From: Ursus arctos
Taxonomy: Eukaryota; Chordata; Mammalia; Carnivora; Ursidae
Direction: 5' to 3'
Assembly: GCF_023065955.2 (NCBI RefSeq)
Contig: NW_026622874.1
Span: 84,466,917-84,530,916 of the forward strand
DNA: 64,000 nucleotides
Shown: piece after piece, positions 12,600 through 24,400 of the stretch
Position numbering within the stretch: position 1 is the first letter of the stretch
Layout: each line of letters starts with the position of its first letter
The notes under the pieces: generated by a model
Seen by the model: the letters and a program-made list of their open reading frames with translations, nothing else
Databases searched by the model: none
What the model was told of the DNA's origin: nothing
Program-made: the position numbers and the translations under genes

Positions 12600-13590
12600 T
12601 AAATCACAGTGCCGGGTTTTCAACAGAATCCACTTTATCTTCTGAAACTTGCATCAAACGTGTACACGGTCATGAACGGGTCCCCTCACTCATTATGTAA
12701 GTACCCAAGGATAAGAATGTTAACTTGTTTATGTTGCAATATATGAATAAATCAAGACACGGCGTTAATATTTCCTTTCTAACACCCAAGATCTGCTGGA
12801 ATAGGTACAACTAGGCATATTCGAATTATCTGCTCGTAGGTCTGTCTCCCGACTCAAGTTCCTAGGAATCGGTGATCTTTTTAACCCCAGCCTCTGACAG
12901 GTTCTCAGTAGACATCTGTTGAACCGAACTGGTAACAGAACAATAAAATCGACAACGGGCCATTAATGCCATGGCAATTAGATGAGCAAATGACACGGAC
13001 AGAAAACTCATAAAGAAATACAAATATATTTTATTCATTTCAACCTTAGTGGAAAAAATTTAAAGAGGTTGCAAATTTTCTTTTACAAGGCGACATGGAA
13101 TGCTACTAGCATAGCGGTGAAATACGACACGCCTCACGCCGCATACAATGACACACGTTCCAGGGCACATCGTTTGTTGCACTATCACGGAGAAGGCAAT
13201 TTAGCAATACTGTGACCACATCCATATTAATCTCCTACAAATGTCATGATTCTGGACTCCACAGAATTCATCAGAAGAAAACAATTTAGAGAAGAAGGGC
13301 TATGATAAAATTGTGACTAGCCATGCCAAACCAGAGTGGAGGCTTAGATGTCCCACAAAAGGGATAAAATCCAGCTCAAGCTAGCTAAGCCAGTTGGAAG
13401 ACAATTTCGAGTTCAGGTTTAAAAAGAAAGGAAGAAGGAAAGCTTGAACTCAGGCCATCGGGAGGCAGAGACCAAGTCAAAGATACCCCAGAGGCAGAAA
13501 TGCCAGATCATGGGGAAAGCCTGGATGTGAAGAACACGGAGGAGAAAGGGGGACTCACAGACGACAGGGGAGGTGTGGTGTGGCATTCGA
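12600..13590. other. Intronic DNA, nothing assigned
   Basis: No gene recognised. The part around 13,020-13,250 has unusually high CpG for intronic DNA ('cacgcctcacgccgcatac') and an AATAAA on the minus strand near 13,030. I could not match it to a gene or a repeat family. Confidence 0.35.
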
Positions 13591-13594
13591 AGTG

Positions 13595-13724
13595 CCAGGG
13601 CAGGTGTTTGCAAACGCTTCCTGTAAAGGGCCAGACGGTCAATCGCACGTGCTCTGCGGGCCGTGCAGTCACTGTTAACTGCCCAGCTCTGCTGCAGCAG
13701 TGTGTGCCTGGGTTCCAATAAATC

Positions 13725-13755
<31 letters not shown>

Positions 13756-13805
13756 ACAGGCAGCAGGCAGGATTTGGCCTCTAGGCCAGAGTGTGCCAAC
13801 CCACA
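13595..13805 (+). mobile_element. hAT-type non-autonomous DNA transposon relic
   Basis: The order 'tttgcaaacgcttcctgtaa', 'gggccagacggtcaat', 'gttccaataaatc' and 'acaaaacaggcagcaggcag' followed by 'gatttggcc' is that of a widespread mammalian hAT-Charlie type MER element. A long T-run (13,725-13,750) expands the middle. The same family occurs in the other orientation at 63,715-63,940. I do not name the subfamily. Confidence 0.7.
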
Positions 13806-13809
13806 GACT

Positions 13810-15300
13810 AGGAATACAGGGAAGGAAAGCCAATCTGAGGATGTAGTTCATGAGCTGAATTTTAGCAGGACATTCAAGTCGAGACGTTCAAGAGGAAGAT
13901 CAGTCTAGGCAGGAAGAGATACCAGGGCTAAAGTCTGAAAGTCATCAGTCGTGAGGCCGTAGGTACAAGGGGGCCGAGATCACCTAAGGGAACGGTCTGA
14001 GAAGACAGGAGAGAAGGGACGTGTCTCTGTCCAACTACAAGGGCAGCGTCAGATCCCTGGGGCCCTGGAAAGGCAGGAACATCACAGACTAACCCCTCAA
14101 ACTTTTTAAAAAGAGGCTCCTATTTTAACACAGAGACAAAGCAGATAGGAGTGTAGTAATATTTTTAAAGGGATTTATACTTGATGAATTACTGTGGCAT
14201 CTACCTACACTTGAGAAACAGAAATAGAATGATATATGCCAAACTTCTACAGTCTGACGAGAATGCATGGTGCACATACCAAATTCCGGGACCCTACATC
14301 AGAACGTCAAGTCCCTTGGGCGGGGGGACAGGGCAGGACATACTGGGAACCACTAACATACTGGGAACCACTAACACAGAAATTATTTCAGATGAGAATA
14401 ACATGCTGCCTTCCCATGTAAAACCGACGCCACAGGACCACATCTGTTTAGGGTTCGTTTTTGTTTCAGTGAACAATGGGTTTTCACTGACCTATAAATA
14501 CTCTGTTTGATATTCCAGGATTTCACAATACGTGAAGTATATAACAAGGCCACGCAAGATCAGACTCAGAAGAACCTGCGAGCATAACAGATTTCTTTCC
14601 TCCTCTGCTCTACGCAGACGCTGGATGGGATCCACTCAGATCGCAGCAAACAAAACATCACTACCTCCCCTTTCTCAGAAATCCTGTTCAGAGCTCCCCT
14701 AGAAGAGGCAGAGGATTTCCATGTGCGGAATAGGTGAGGGATGTAGAATGCTCCTGCTGATAAAGTGAAGGGTGTGGTTTGTGATGCTGAGTACAGAAAG
14801 GGCTGTCTCACGGGGGACAGACTGATTCCTTGTGGCACCGGAGGACTGCCCTGGGATGGCCAAGCAGAGATTCATTTTGACTCACTGAGAATTTGTGTTG
14901 CCCCTTAACACAATGGGGCAGGCAGTGAGTCTTCTGCTCCTGGGGAAGGTCATTAGATTTCTGTGAACAGGGAGGGGTCTGCAAGGAATGTTAACATGGG
15001 AAAACAAGCCAGTAGGAAGTGGGGCAAAACGGATGGTTGACGCCCGATCCAGAGGGGACAGTGGCTAGTCAGCCCCTACTGCTTGTACGAGGGAGCAACG
15101 CCAGACATTGCTAGGTCTTCATGATTGTAGAAGAACCTGGAAACCCAGGTTTTCATGGGACAACACCGAATCTTTAAATATGGGCCAATGATTGTAATAA
15201 ATACTTGCATATTTAAGAAATCAACCAAACAGAACACATCGATGCCCTGCAAGCAGTGTAGATGTTTGGTTTTGATCATTCACATATCCAGAATCTAAAA
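13810..15300. other. Intronic DNA, no gene recognised
   Basis: Chance open frames only. An 18-base tandem duplication of 'acatactgggaaccacta' occurs near 14,338-14,373. No exon or RNA gene was recognised. Confidence 0.4.
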
Positions 15301-15309
15301 GGACTGAAG

Positions 15310-15515
15310 CAGGGTTTCCCAACCTCAACACTCTTGACATTTGGGACCCGATCATTCTGGGTGCTGAGGCGGTCCTGTGTGTGGTAGGATGGTCAGCAGC
15401 ATCCCTGGCCTCTCCCAGCAGATGCCAGGACACCCCGGCCCCCAACCAAGTCCGGACCAACAAACATGTCCCAGATGTTGCCACATGCCCCCCGGGGCAC
15501 CATCCCTGGCAGGAG
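15310..15515 (+). mobile_element. hAT-type non-autonomous DNA transposon relic
   Basis: The motif order 'gggtttcccaacctcaacac', 'cttgacatttgggacc', 'gtaggatggtcagcagcatc' then 'cctggcctc', and 'ccccccggggcaccatc' is a common mammalian hAT-Charlie MER element. It is diverged but collinear. The subfamily is left open. Confidence 0.65.
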
Positions 15516-15624
15516 CCATAGGACTAGAGCAACGTCCAACTCCCAGCTTCCAGGATTTTATGAAAGCATTGCACATAGCTCCAACGCGGCTTTCTCCAAG
15601 GAGAGCTGCCTACGTGAAGTCCGG

Positions 15625-16012
15625 ACTTGGAGCTGCTTTGGAATCCCAGACCTGGTTTCTGGTTTATGACAGCTCTGCCATTAACTAGCCTGAGGACCTC
15701 TTTTGAGTCCTCGCTTCCTCATCATTCAACCAGGAATAAATAACACCACGTCTGGGTCTTTCTATGGAGAAGGCAGTGAGATCATTTACACAAAGCCCCT
15801 AGCCCAGCAGCTCGGCCAGCACCAAAGACATCGAATGCACATGAACCCTTCCCTGGTGAATCAGGTGAATAGGCGGCCAGCCCAGGGTCTGTCGACAGAA
15901 ACACGTGGGATCCAGAGTCAGAAGCCCTGGCCCCGAGTCCTGCCTCGGCCACTTAGTAGCTGGGCAAACGTGGCAAGCCATTTTTCCTTCCTCATAAACT
16001 GGAAATGATAAG
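15625..16012 (+). repeat. Two MIR relics
   Basis: The first copy has 'ctctgccattaactagcctg' and 'gcttcctcatcattcaacca'. The second, from about 15,885, has 'gatccagagtcagaagccct' and 'gccacttagtagctgggcaa', typical MIR core positions. Confidence 0.65.
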
Positions 16013-16014
16013 CA

Positions 16015-17445
16015 CCAGGAGGTGAGAACCAAGCCAGATGCCCTGGGACAGCACGTGGGAAGCTGACCCACTAGAGAAGTACCGATGAGTATTACTCTCT
16101 GATCTTTGTGAGATTTCTGAAAAGGAAAGAAGCTCTTCCACAAATGCAAGAACCGAAAGTGCAGTCACATCAGGGTAAGGTACAGGAGAGAAAAGGAAAC
16201 TTGTAACAGGAATCCTTAGCTTCCCGATCCTTTTACACACGCAATTGCCAACTGGTGACCCACACACAGACCAAGTCTGACCACAGACAGATTCTGTTGA
16301 GCCCCACGTCGTGTCATGGTGGTGGTTTAAATTGCATTAAATGCCACCTGATTTTCATGAAAATCCAGATTTCTGGCCTTTCTCAAAAACTCCAAAGGTC
16401 AGGCCACACTGGGCCCATATTCGCACATGCCCCTCTGGTGAGACAAGCACCAGTGATCCCCCTCAGGCCTCAGCTGCTCTAAGTCACTCTGATTTCACTT
16501 GCCTGGAGTCTGTAACCTTGACTTCTCTAAAGGCTACTACCTAGGAAAGCATTGGGACCTACAGGGAGTACTTCAACCTTGGCACAAACCAACACCTAAA
16601 GAGACACTCCCTTCCAGAGCCTCACCTAGGTCATCAAGTCTCCTAGGTAGTCGCTCAGACTGTTGTGTTCCTTGACACTTATACCTCATAAGGCAACGTT
16701 CCTTGAGTGCCTCACCCTGGTGTACACCTTCCTGCACTCAGGCTAGCCCTCCCCCACAAGAACCACCTGCCTCTGATGGGTTATTTAACTGCACTGGGGA
16801 TTTTCAAAATATATCTTTCTTTTAACACCAGGACTACAAAAGACACGACGTGATACTTACTATATCCTGACCAGCACTCATTCTGTCCACCTGCTGGTAA
16901 CAGCACCCAGTGTTCTCTGGAGGGACCAGTACTCCCCCATTGCCATTCCCTGTGGTTTGGGTGGGGCTGACTCCATTCCCATTTCCAGGGCAAGGCATGG
17001 GACCCAGCCAGACATCTTCAGAGTCTGTCCTGGGGCTCTAGCCACAGTGAAAAGTAGTCTATGTCCCTCTGGGACTTGAACTGAGGAGGGAGGAAACCTG
17101 GGTGGGGCAGGCGTGTCTCCTTGTGGACACAGCCTGTCTAGAGAGTGGAACCCCTGGATCCAGCCCTGGCTGCAGCCATAGTCCTTTTGGACTCTGGGTC
17201 ACATATGAGCCAGTAAAGTTCCCATCTTGGCTTAGGGCAATTCGAGTTGGGTTCTCTTACAAGGAAAAGAGACCTAATCAATAGGAGAGAACATTGAAAG
17301 TCGTGCTTACAGATGGGAGGAAAGGCTCTGCTCCAATTTCCTTCTGGTCTGTTTGTTTGGTTTTGGTACCTCTGTCCATTCACTCAGAGTGGAGTGTTGC
17401 TCACTGTATTAGCTGTCCCTCTCTAAACACTTGTCTCATGGTCTA
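16015..17445. other. Intronic DNA, possible ancient LTR near its end
   Basis: No gene was recognised. The part ending near 17,285 ('gagccagtaaagttcccatc', 'tcgagttgggttctcttaca', 'agagacctaatcaatag') resembles the 3' end of old mammalian MaLR/MER LTRs. The match is only suggestive. Confidence 0.35.
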
Positions 17446-17449
17446 TAAT

Positions 17450-17590
17450 TATTTCTTGCTTGTCTGTCTCTTCCACAGATCTATTGAGCCCCTTCAGGGC
17501 AGAAACTGGGTTGTGTTCACTTGTGATTCTTTAATACCTTGAACAGTACACAGTGTGGGCTCCATAAGTGCCCTTTGATGAATCAATCAT
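17450..17590 (+). repeat. L2-type 3' end relic
   Basis: The series 'attgagccccttcagggcag', 'aaactgggttgtgttcac', 'aataccttgaacagtacaca' and 'gctccataagtgccctttga' then 'tgaatca' follows the L2 LINE 3' end. Confidence 0.65.
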
Positions 17591-17599
17591 CCTAATTCT

Positions 17600-19825
17600 C
17601 TTCTTTGGGACCCCCCTGTCATGAGACCACCACATAGTCTCATGTCTGTGATACACAAACCATCTTCTGAAACACACTCATCCTCCCATTGGAAACACAT
17701 CACATCATGAGAAACTCCCTCCTTGCAGCCATTCCTAATTCTCCCCCATGTTCGTCCCATGGAACCTCACTGTGCGGTTGCTGACAAGGTCCTTGTTCTT
17801 GGGAAGACAACATGGCCTTCTCTGAATGGATAACACACACGATGGGCATGCCATTCACACACATGACTTCACTCATGGGCGAAGGGGACCTATGCTTTCT
17901 AGCCTTCCTCTTGAGTGCAGTGCACCCAGAATCCCACTTCTGATGTCTGCCAGTAACACGATAACACACAATCACAATTCTAGGCTCTCTCCTGCCTCCG
18001 TGTTTTCTCCCTCTGCCTTGACAATGACCGGAGTGGAAGGAATACAGATATGTCGAGGAAATCGACAGCAGTGAAACAAAAGCTTCCCCAGAAAAACAGT
18101 TTTGACTTTGGGAGCATAACTGCCACACCCTTCATAGCTCTGTAATAGCCTCGGCTTCCACTGGCATCGAGCAATAAAGATTTTCAAACAGAGTCAAAGG
18201 TCAGGGCCAGAATTACAGTCCCAGTATGAATCACCATTGACTCTATCCAGTTTTCATTTTCCCATACTTGGGCTCACACCGCCAGGGCGATCTGGTAGGA
18301 ACTAGATTTACACTGGATTTGACAGTCTTTGTGGAGTTTCTACCCTGTGCTAGGCACCACAGCAGACCCTGGGAGATGAAAGAGAAAGACAGCAAGGGCT
18401 CTCAAGGCATTTTGTTTACTGGAGAACAATAACAAGTAAAGAGGCCACTGCATCATAGAAAACCAGGTGCTGTGTGGACTTAGGAACGTTCCCTGGGATG
18501 GGGCCATCCAGTCTCTGTGGGAGCATCAGGGAAGGCCTTTTAGAGGCAGACACCTTGGCCTGGAGAGCTGAAGAATGAGTAGGAGGCAGCTACAGGGCTG
18601 GTGTGGTGAAAGGAACTCCGGAGAATCTCAGGTAGAGGCTAAGAGGTAAGAATGCTCGGCCTGCTCCATAAACTAGAAGTGAGGCACGTATGGCCAGAAT
18701 CCAGGTGTGAAGAGAGAAGCTGCTACAGAGGAAGCTGGGGCCAAAGAGGGGCCGACTGGCTTGGTAGCTTGAAAAGGCTCAGAACTTTGCACAAAAAGAG
18801 CTAACACCCCTTTCCTGATACAGTGTATAAACAGGCCAGAATGACAATGTGACAGATCTGTCTTGACACTCACTGAATATTGATTTTACAAGGCATGTTA
18901 CTAAGAATGCAAAGGGAGGCTGGGGTAAGAAAGCTCACAAGGAATTATCTTAGGATTCATTTACAGATTCTTGGTTGAAACATTGCCCGCACTACTGCCC
19001 TGTCTACCTCCCTCTCAGCATTATTTCTATCATATCCTACAAATGACAGAAAAGCACTAGGCTTTAGGGGACAGGCATGAAATCTGAAAACAGTAAGATA
19101 ATAGAGTGGGTTAGGAACAAAATTAAACAACACAACTAAGCCACTAAGCAAAAAGTTAGATGGTGGGGTGAGGGGGGGAACCGAAAGAGTAAAAAGCAAA
19201 TTTAGAAAACGGGAGGGGAAGTAAAAGTATTTTGGTGCACACACACAGAAAAAGAACTGTCCCCACGTGCTTTGGCCAAACCAAACTCCTCCTTTGACTC
19301 AACTGTTTAAAAAAAAAAGAAGCAAGAGCTGTGGAAGACTCACACTTTCATGTCTCTGCCCAGCAAAAACAGTCACTAAGTCCAGTACAGCTAACTGCCC
19401 TAAAAGACCTTGAAAGATCTGCCCCAGATAACTGGGCACATGACAGTCACCTCCAGGAGCTCTCAAAACCACCAGTCGTTCCTGTTCCAACAGCCTGGTG
19501 GGCTACAAACTCCGGTCTCTTCTGTCATTTCATAATCGAGAATGTTTCCTGTCAAGCATGAAAACAGTCCCAAAGAAACCTGGAGAAGGATCTGCTTCCA
19601 AATCCAAAGGAAGAAAGGCTTCTTAAAAAGCCATTAAAAAAAAAAAAAAAAAAAAAAGTTGGCCCAAGGCGTTTCCACAATTCTTTCCTCCCAATTTCCA
19701 ATTTCTCAATGTCAAGAACTTGGGCAGTCGGGTCCATAAGGGCCGGGGTTTGGAGACAGCAGCACCTGTACAGCCCCTGCATGGACGCCCGAAACTCCCT
19801 AGGAGGATCCCATGGGCTCTGATCG
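17600..19825. other. Intronic DNA, no gene recognised
   Basis: Non-coding. The part around 18,440-18,660 ('ctggagagctgaagaatgag', 'taggaggcagct') resembles an ancient interspersed repeat. The part 19,320-19,560 ('gccctaaaagaccttgaaag', 'atctgcccc') resembles an eroded L2 body. An A-run lies at about 19,634-19,656. Confidence 0.35.
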
Positions 19826-19829
19826 CCCC

Positions 19830-20720
19830 TTCCTTATTTACTGCCATCAGGCACTTGGAGGTGGAGGGTCTGGAGCGGCGGGGCGACCCGGAAAAGTTGA
19901 GAACGCCACCCCCAGAGCACAGCGCCCATCCGTCCTCGGGCACACCGGTTACCCGAGTTTTCGCCCAGCGCAAACTCGGGGGAAAGGCAGGGGAAGGCTC
20001 CGGTCCAGTCCCCCCAGGGCGATGCAAGGCGGGGCCTGGACAATGGGCGGCGGGAACCCGCGCCGGGGGCTGTCTCAGGAGGCCGACCCACCCCGCTGCT
20101 CCCGGGGGCTCGGGCGGCGGCTCCGAGCTGGGTTGCAGGCCGCGGCGTGGCGCAGCCCCGGGCCCGGACCCCCGTGCCTTGTGCGGGGCGGCAGCAGGGG
20201 ACCGGAGCGCGGGCCCAGAGAGCAGCCGGCCCTGCCGCGCCCCCGCCCGGCCCCTTCGCCTGCTCCGGCCTCCGGCAAGGTACGCCGGTTCCCACCCGGC
20301 GCGCCCCCGGTCCCCACCCTACTCGCCCCCTGACGACCCGGATCTGCGCACTCGCCTGCCCACGGTCTGGTTGGCCAGCTGCTTCATGCGGTTGAATTGC
20401 TTCTTCATGGTGGCGGTGGCGGCCCGCGGGGCTAGGGCCGGGCAGCTCGGGGGACGGCCTGGCGCGGCTACATCGCTTCCCGGCCCAGGCGGCGGCGGCG
20501 GTGGCTCTCAGGCCGGCGCCCCGCCCTCGCCGCGTCACTTCCAGCGGCGCCGCCCGCCAGGACAGTGCAGGGCCCGGGCAGTCCCCTAGCGCCAGGCCGG
20601 GGACGCGGTGCGCACTAGGGCCTCCGCCGCCTGAGACCCAGGCCGCCTTGTGCAGAGGAGGGGACCCGCAAACCGGGCACCGCCGCTGCCTTGGCAACCC
20701 CCTCCCCGGTCTAGGCCTCA
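19830..20720 (-). promoter_or_regulatory. ARHGAP17: CpG-island promoter of ARHGAP17
   Basis: A sharply GC- and CpG-rich block surrounds the ARHGAP17 start codon, with GGC-repeat 5' UTR sequence on the minus strand and no TATA box in view. The many long open frames here on both strands are a by-product of the GC richness. CpG-island promoters of this kind often fire in both directions, so it could also feed the plus-strand TRIP11-like copy that starts 1 kb away. The boundaries are judged by eye. Confidence 0.8.
20356..20408 (-). CDS. ARHGAP17: ARHGAP17 first coding exon
   Basis: The minus strand reads ATG in a purine-rich Kozak context and then MKKQFNRMKQLANQTVG plus AG of an Arg codon. This is the characteristic N-terminus of ARHGAP17 (RICH1/nadrin), the start of its BAR domain, which bends and binds membrane ahead of the Rho GTPase-activating domain. 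The protein acts at tight junctions and in endocytosis by switching off Cdc42 and Rac1. The exon end is set at AG|GCGAGT, a GC donor, because the family protein continues with Arg-Ala and needs this phase. A GT lies four bases further on (20,351-20,350), but using it would change the phase. No second exon was recognised in 1-20,355, so intron 1 appears to be longer than 20 kb. The gene and start codon are secure; the donor choice is inferred. Confidence 0.9.
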
Positions 20721-21435
20721 CACCGGTGGGAGGCAGTTGATGGGTCACACCGCTCAGGGCAACCGGTGAACCAGCAAACCCAGGAGTGGGACTCACTGTC
20801 CCCGCAGGCTAACGAGGCAGGGAGGGACAGGTCACTCTGGAGCCTCTGGAGGCTGGAAATGCCCAAAGTCTCTTGAGGGCCATGCCTTACACGTGTGTAG
20901 ACATTTGTCAAATGCTCCTAGGACCTTCACTCCTAGGTGGATGGGTGCGTGGGACTGTGTACCTTTCACCTCCATTAAAAAGATTCGGTTGCATGGAAAG
21001 CACACGCCAAAGGAGTTTGTGTACTGTGATACCACTTAGGGGGAAAGTCGAAGGCCAAGTGCATTTTGTGTGGGCAGGCACCTGGGGGCGGTGAGGCAGG
21101 AGCATGCACTCGGGGCCCGCCCAGGACCGCCATGAAAGCGGGGGAAGAAGCGGAAGGGGCCCAGCCCTGGCGTGGGAAGTCGTGGGGATGAGCGGCTGGG
21201 ACCAGGAGCAGTGGCCAAAGACGGCCTTGGGAAGGCCCAAGGCCTTAGCCTTTCCTAAGGACCTGGCCTGCAGAGGGGAGGGGGGCCGGGCCCACGCAAG
21301 CGTTGCCTAGAAACGCTTATTGTCTTGGGATTCTTAGGCTCGCGCAGGCAGGGGTTCTGGGACACTTGGCGGGGTAGTCCGACTGCACTGGACGCTTTTC
21401 CACAGCGGACCAGGACAGTTTTATGACCCGCAGAG
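20721..21435. other. Spacer between ARHGAP17 promoter and TRIP11-like copy
   Basis: Moderately GC-rich unique-looking sequence with no SINE or LINE. It should contain any 5' UTR or promoter of the plus-strand retrocopy. I see no TATA box with conviction. The last 130 bases before the ATG may be retrocopied TRIP11 5' UTR, but I cannot confirm this. Confidence 0.4.
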
Positions 21436-24400
21436 ATGTTGCCTTGGGTTGGTGGCCTGGGCTCTGGCCTAGGCCATTCCCCAGGGGAAGTGGATGGCAG
21501 AGAGCCTTGCTTCACCAGCCACATTGATTTCACCGGGCACGTGACAAAGGGAACTTCCACTGGCGAGGAGATGGACTTCACCAACCTCATCACATCACAG
21601 GCACAAATCAACAGACTCCTGAAGGACATCGAAACACTGGAGGCTGAGGTTAGTCACTGGAGGCGTTTGTCCCAGTCGTCATCAAAGATAGTAGACTCCA
21701 GTGAAATTTGGAAACTGAAGACCACCATCAGGGACCTAGAACAACAACGGATGAAGAAGCTAGACGAACACCAACTTGAAGTATCGGTACTACAGAGTCT
21801 CCACAAGAAGCAACTGGCCGACGTCATTGAGAGGCACCGCCAACAACTACGTGAGTATGAGCAAAGGGAAAGTGAGCTTGGACGGGTGGAGCAACAACTT
21901 GCAGAGATGGAGCGGCTGAACGACAATCTGAACAACGTTGCTTCTGATCTCAGAGCAGAAAACCAGAAGTTGGTCTTGGCACTCCAAGATGTAAGACACC
22001 AGCTGGAAGAATCGATTCTCCGTAACAAGGAGGAGTGTCTGGAAAACAACATTGCTGTGAGGGCTTTAAAGATCGAAAAAGGGCGGTTAGTAGCGAAATT
22101 GTATCGGACTGAGAAGAAGGCGTTGGAAGAGAAGAGGAAGTACAAGCAAACTATCAAGAAATTGTTACCTTTAGAGCATGCACGTTTGATCCAGCTCATG
22201 CAAGAGAAAGACCTGGAACTATTCCACCTCCAAAAGAAGATCGAGCAGATGGACGCCGACCACAGAGAAACCAAGGACATGCTGTCCTCTGCTTTGGAGG
22301 AGCAGAAGCAATTGACACAGGTCATTAAAGAAAAAGCCTCAAGAAGCAATGACCTTTTAGAGCAAACCGTGGAGGACAAAGACATGCGTCTCACCTCCGT
22401 GACCGCCGAAAATCATCATCTGAAAGAAGAACTGGAGCGCCTGAGACAACAGAGTCGCCCTGTACCTGTGGTTGACCCTAAAATCCTCGAACTGGAGTGT
22501 GAAGTCTTCCAACTGAACGAGTTAAAAGATGACCTCGAGGAGGAAGTAAAGGAACAACAGAAGATCATTCACAACCAGCAGCAGGGGAAGATAAGACTGC
22601 TTCAGTCTCTACAGGAGCAGAAGCAGAAAGTGGACCATCTTCAATCCCAGCAGGAGCAGCTGCATATTGAACGCGCTCAGCTCCTTGCAGCGAAAGACCA
22701 GGAGATTCAGAATTTGCAAGACACATTAGACCAAATGAAAGCCCAGCTGCCTGACAAAAGCCAGCACATTGCAGCAGAGCACTGTGACGACGTTCAAGTC
22801 ACAAGCAGTCAGCCTCTTCCTAGAGAGAACGGAAGTGAGAAGCTTGATCCATCTAAAGGTGAACCTCAAGGATCAGTCCAAGGAATAAAAGAGCAAGAAC
22901 TGGAGATGAAGCTTCTAACTGAACAGAACATCCGATTGACCGAACAGATCGATCGGCTGTCCAAAGAGGAGATTGGTAAACTAACTCAGATTATCCAGCA
23001 GAAGGATTTGGAGATCGAGGGTCTTTCCAGCAGAATCTCTGCAGCTTCTCAGTGCCAGCACGTGGACGAGCAGCGACTTCAGCAGCAATTGCAAGAGTGT
23101 GCTTCGAAAAGCGACCAAGTATTGGCTGTCTTAAATGAGAAAACGAGGGAGAATAGCCATCTGACAAGGGAGTATCAGAAAATGACAGAGAGACTTGCTG
23201 CCAAAGAAGCAGAGCTCCAGAGGATGCAAGAGGAAAATCGGAAACTGTCCCCGAGAATTGAATGTAGTGGTCAGGAGATGTTTAGAGAAACGATTCAGAA
23301 TTTATCACACATTATTCGAGAAAAAGACCTCGAAGTGGATGCCTTAAGTCAGAAATGTCAGACTTTATTGACCATCCTGCAGACCTCCAGCACTGGTGAT
23401 GAGGTTCGCGGCGTTCACATCGATCAGTTCAAGGAGCTTCTGCGGGAACGGGACACGTTCAAACAGCGAGTGAAGATCATGGAAGAGTGGAAAGAGCAGG
23501 TGATGACCACGGTCGAAAACATGAAGCGGGAGGCATCCCAGCTTCAGAGCGATCTTCGCCAGCTCCAGGCGCGGGCTTGCACTGGCAGCGAGGAGGATTC
23601 CAAACTGCAGGCGACCTCTATGGACCTGATCCAGACTTACAGAGGCAAGGAAATAACCTTAGAACACTTAGAGAAGGACCTGGCACGAATTCAGCTCAGC
23701 ATCGGGGAGAATTGCCACGCCAAGGATCTCCTCTTAGGGAAACTGGACGCGATTTTCCTGCAGCCCTCCCCCGACTCCTCAGAGCCAGCGGACTCTCTGA
23801 AGGCCGTGACATCTGACGTAGTGAGCCAGTCTTCTCAGTTGCGCCAAGAGGAGGTAGAAGAGCTAAGAAAATCAATGCAAGAAAAAGATACAATGATTCG
23901 AACCCTCCAGGAAGAGAAGCAGAGATGGATGGATTCCGTGTCGGCCGCGTCCCCAGGAGAAGGCAAACAACAGGAACACGGGGATTCCGACATGGAGCCG
24001 CTGAAGGAGAAACAGGCCGTTCTGCAAAACTTCATTCCGGATCAAGAGCTCCGACTGCAAGCGAAAAGTGAGGAATTGCTTTCTTTGCAGGAGAAGTTCA
24101 GTAGCCAAGTGAGTGAAAATGACCTTTTGAGGCAGGCAGTCACCGATCTGAAGGAGAGACTAGCAGATTTTGAAACGGATGTGTGTCAACTGAAAGAGGA
24201 AAATGCAAAGCTTGTGGAAACATGTAGAGAAAAGGAAATGGAAAATCAGGCCTTGCAAGAGACCAACAGGCGGCTTTCCATGCTGCCGAGAGAGGAGGAA
24301 TCCCAGTCCGCTGCGGTGGAAGAGAAGGCACTTGCTTTGGAGCAAGTATTGCGAGGGAAAGAAGAGGGCGAGACCGGGGAAGCGAAGCGGCTCGTCGATG

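Noticed and set aside
1..20355. Further ARHGAP17 exons
   Set aside because: I looked on the minus strand for the next segment of the BAR domain and saw no match with splice sites; intron 1 is presumed to span this part.
19720..20796. Long overlapping frames of 289 and 320 codons on both strands as protein genes
   Set aside because: They lie in the CpG island around ARHGAP17 exon 1, where few AT-rich stops occur. Translations are Gly/Pro/Arg/Ala-rich without domains, and the real exon uses another frame.
21654..22394. A 246-codon minus-strand frame
   Set aside because: It is the antisense shadow of the TRIP11-like coiled coil; the Ser/Cys/Phe-rich translation is what reversed Lys/Gln/Glu codons give.
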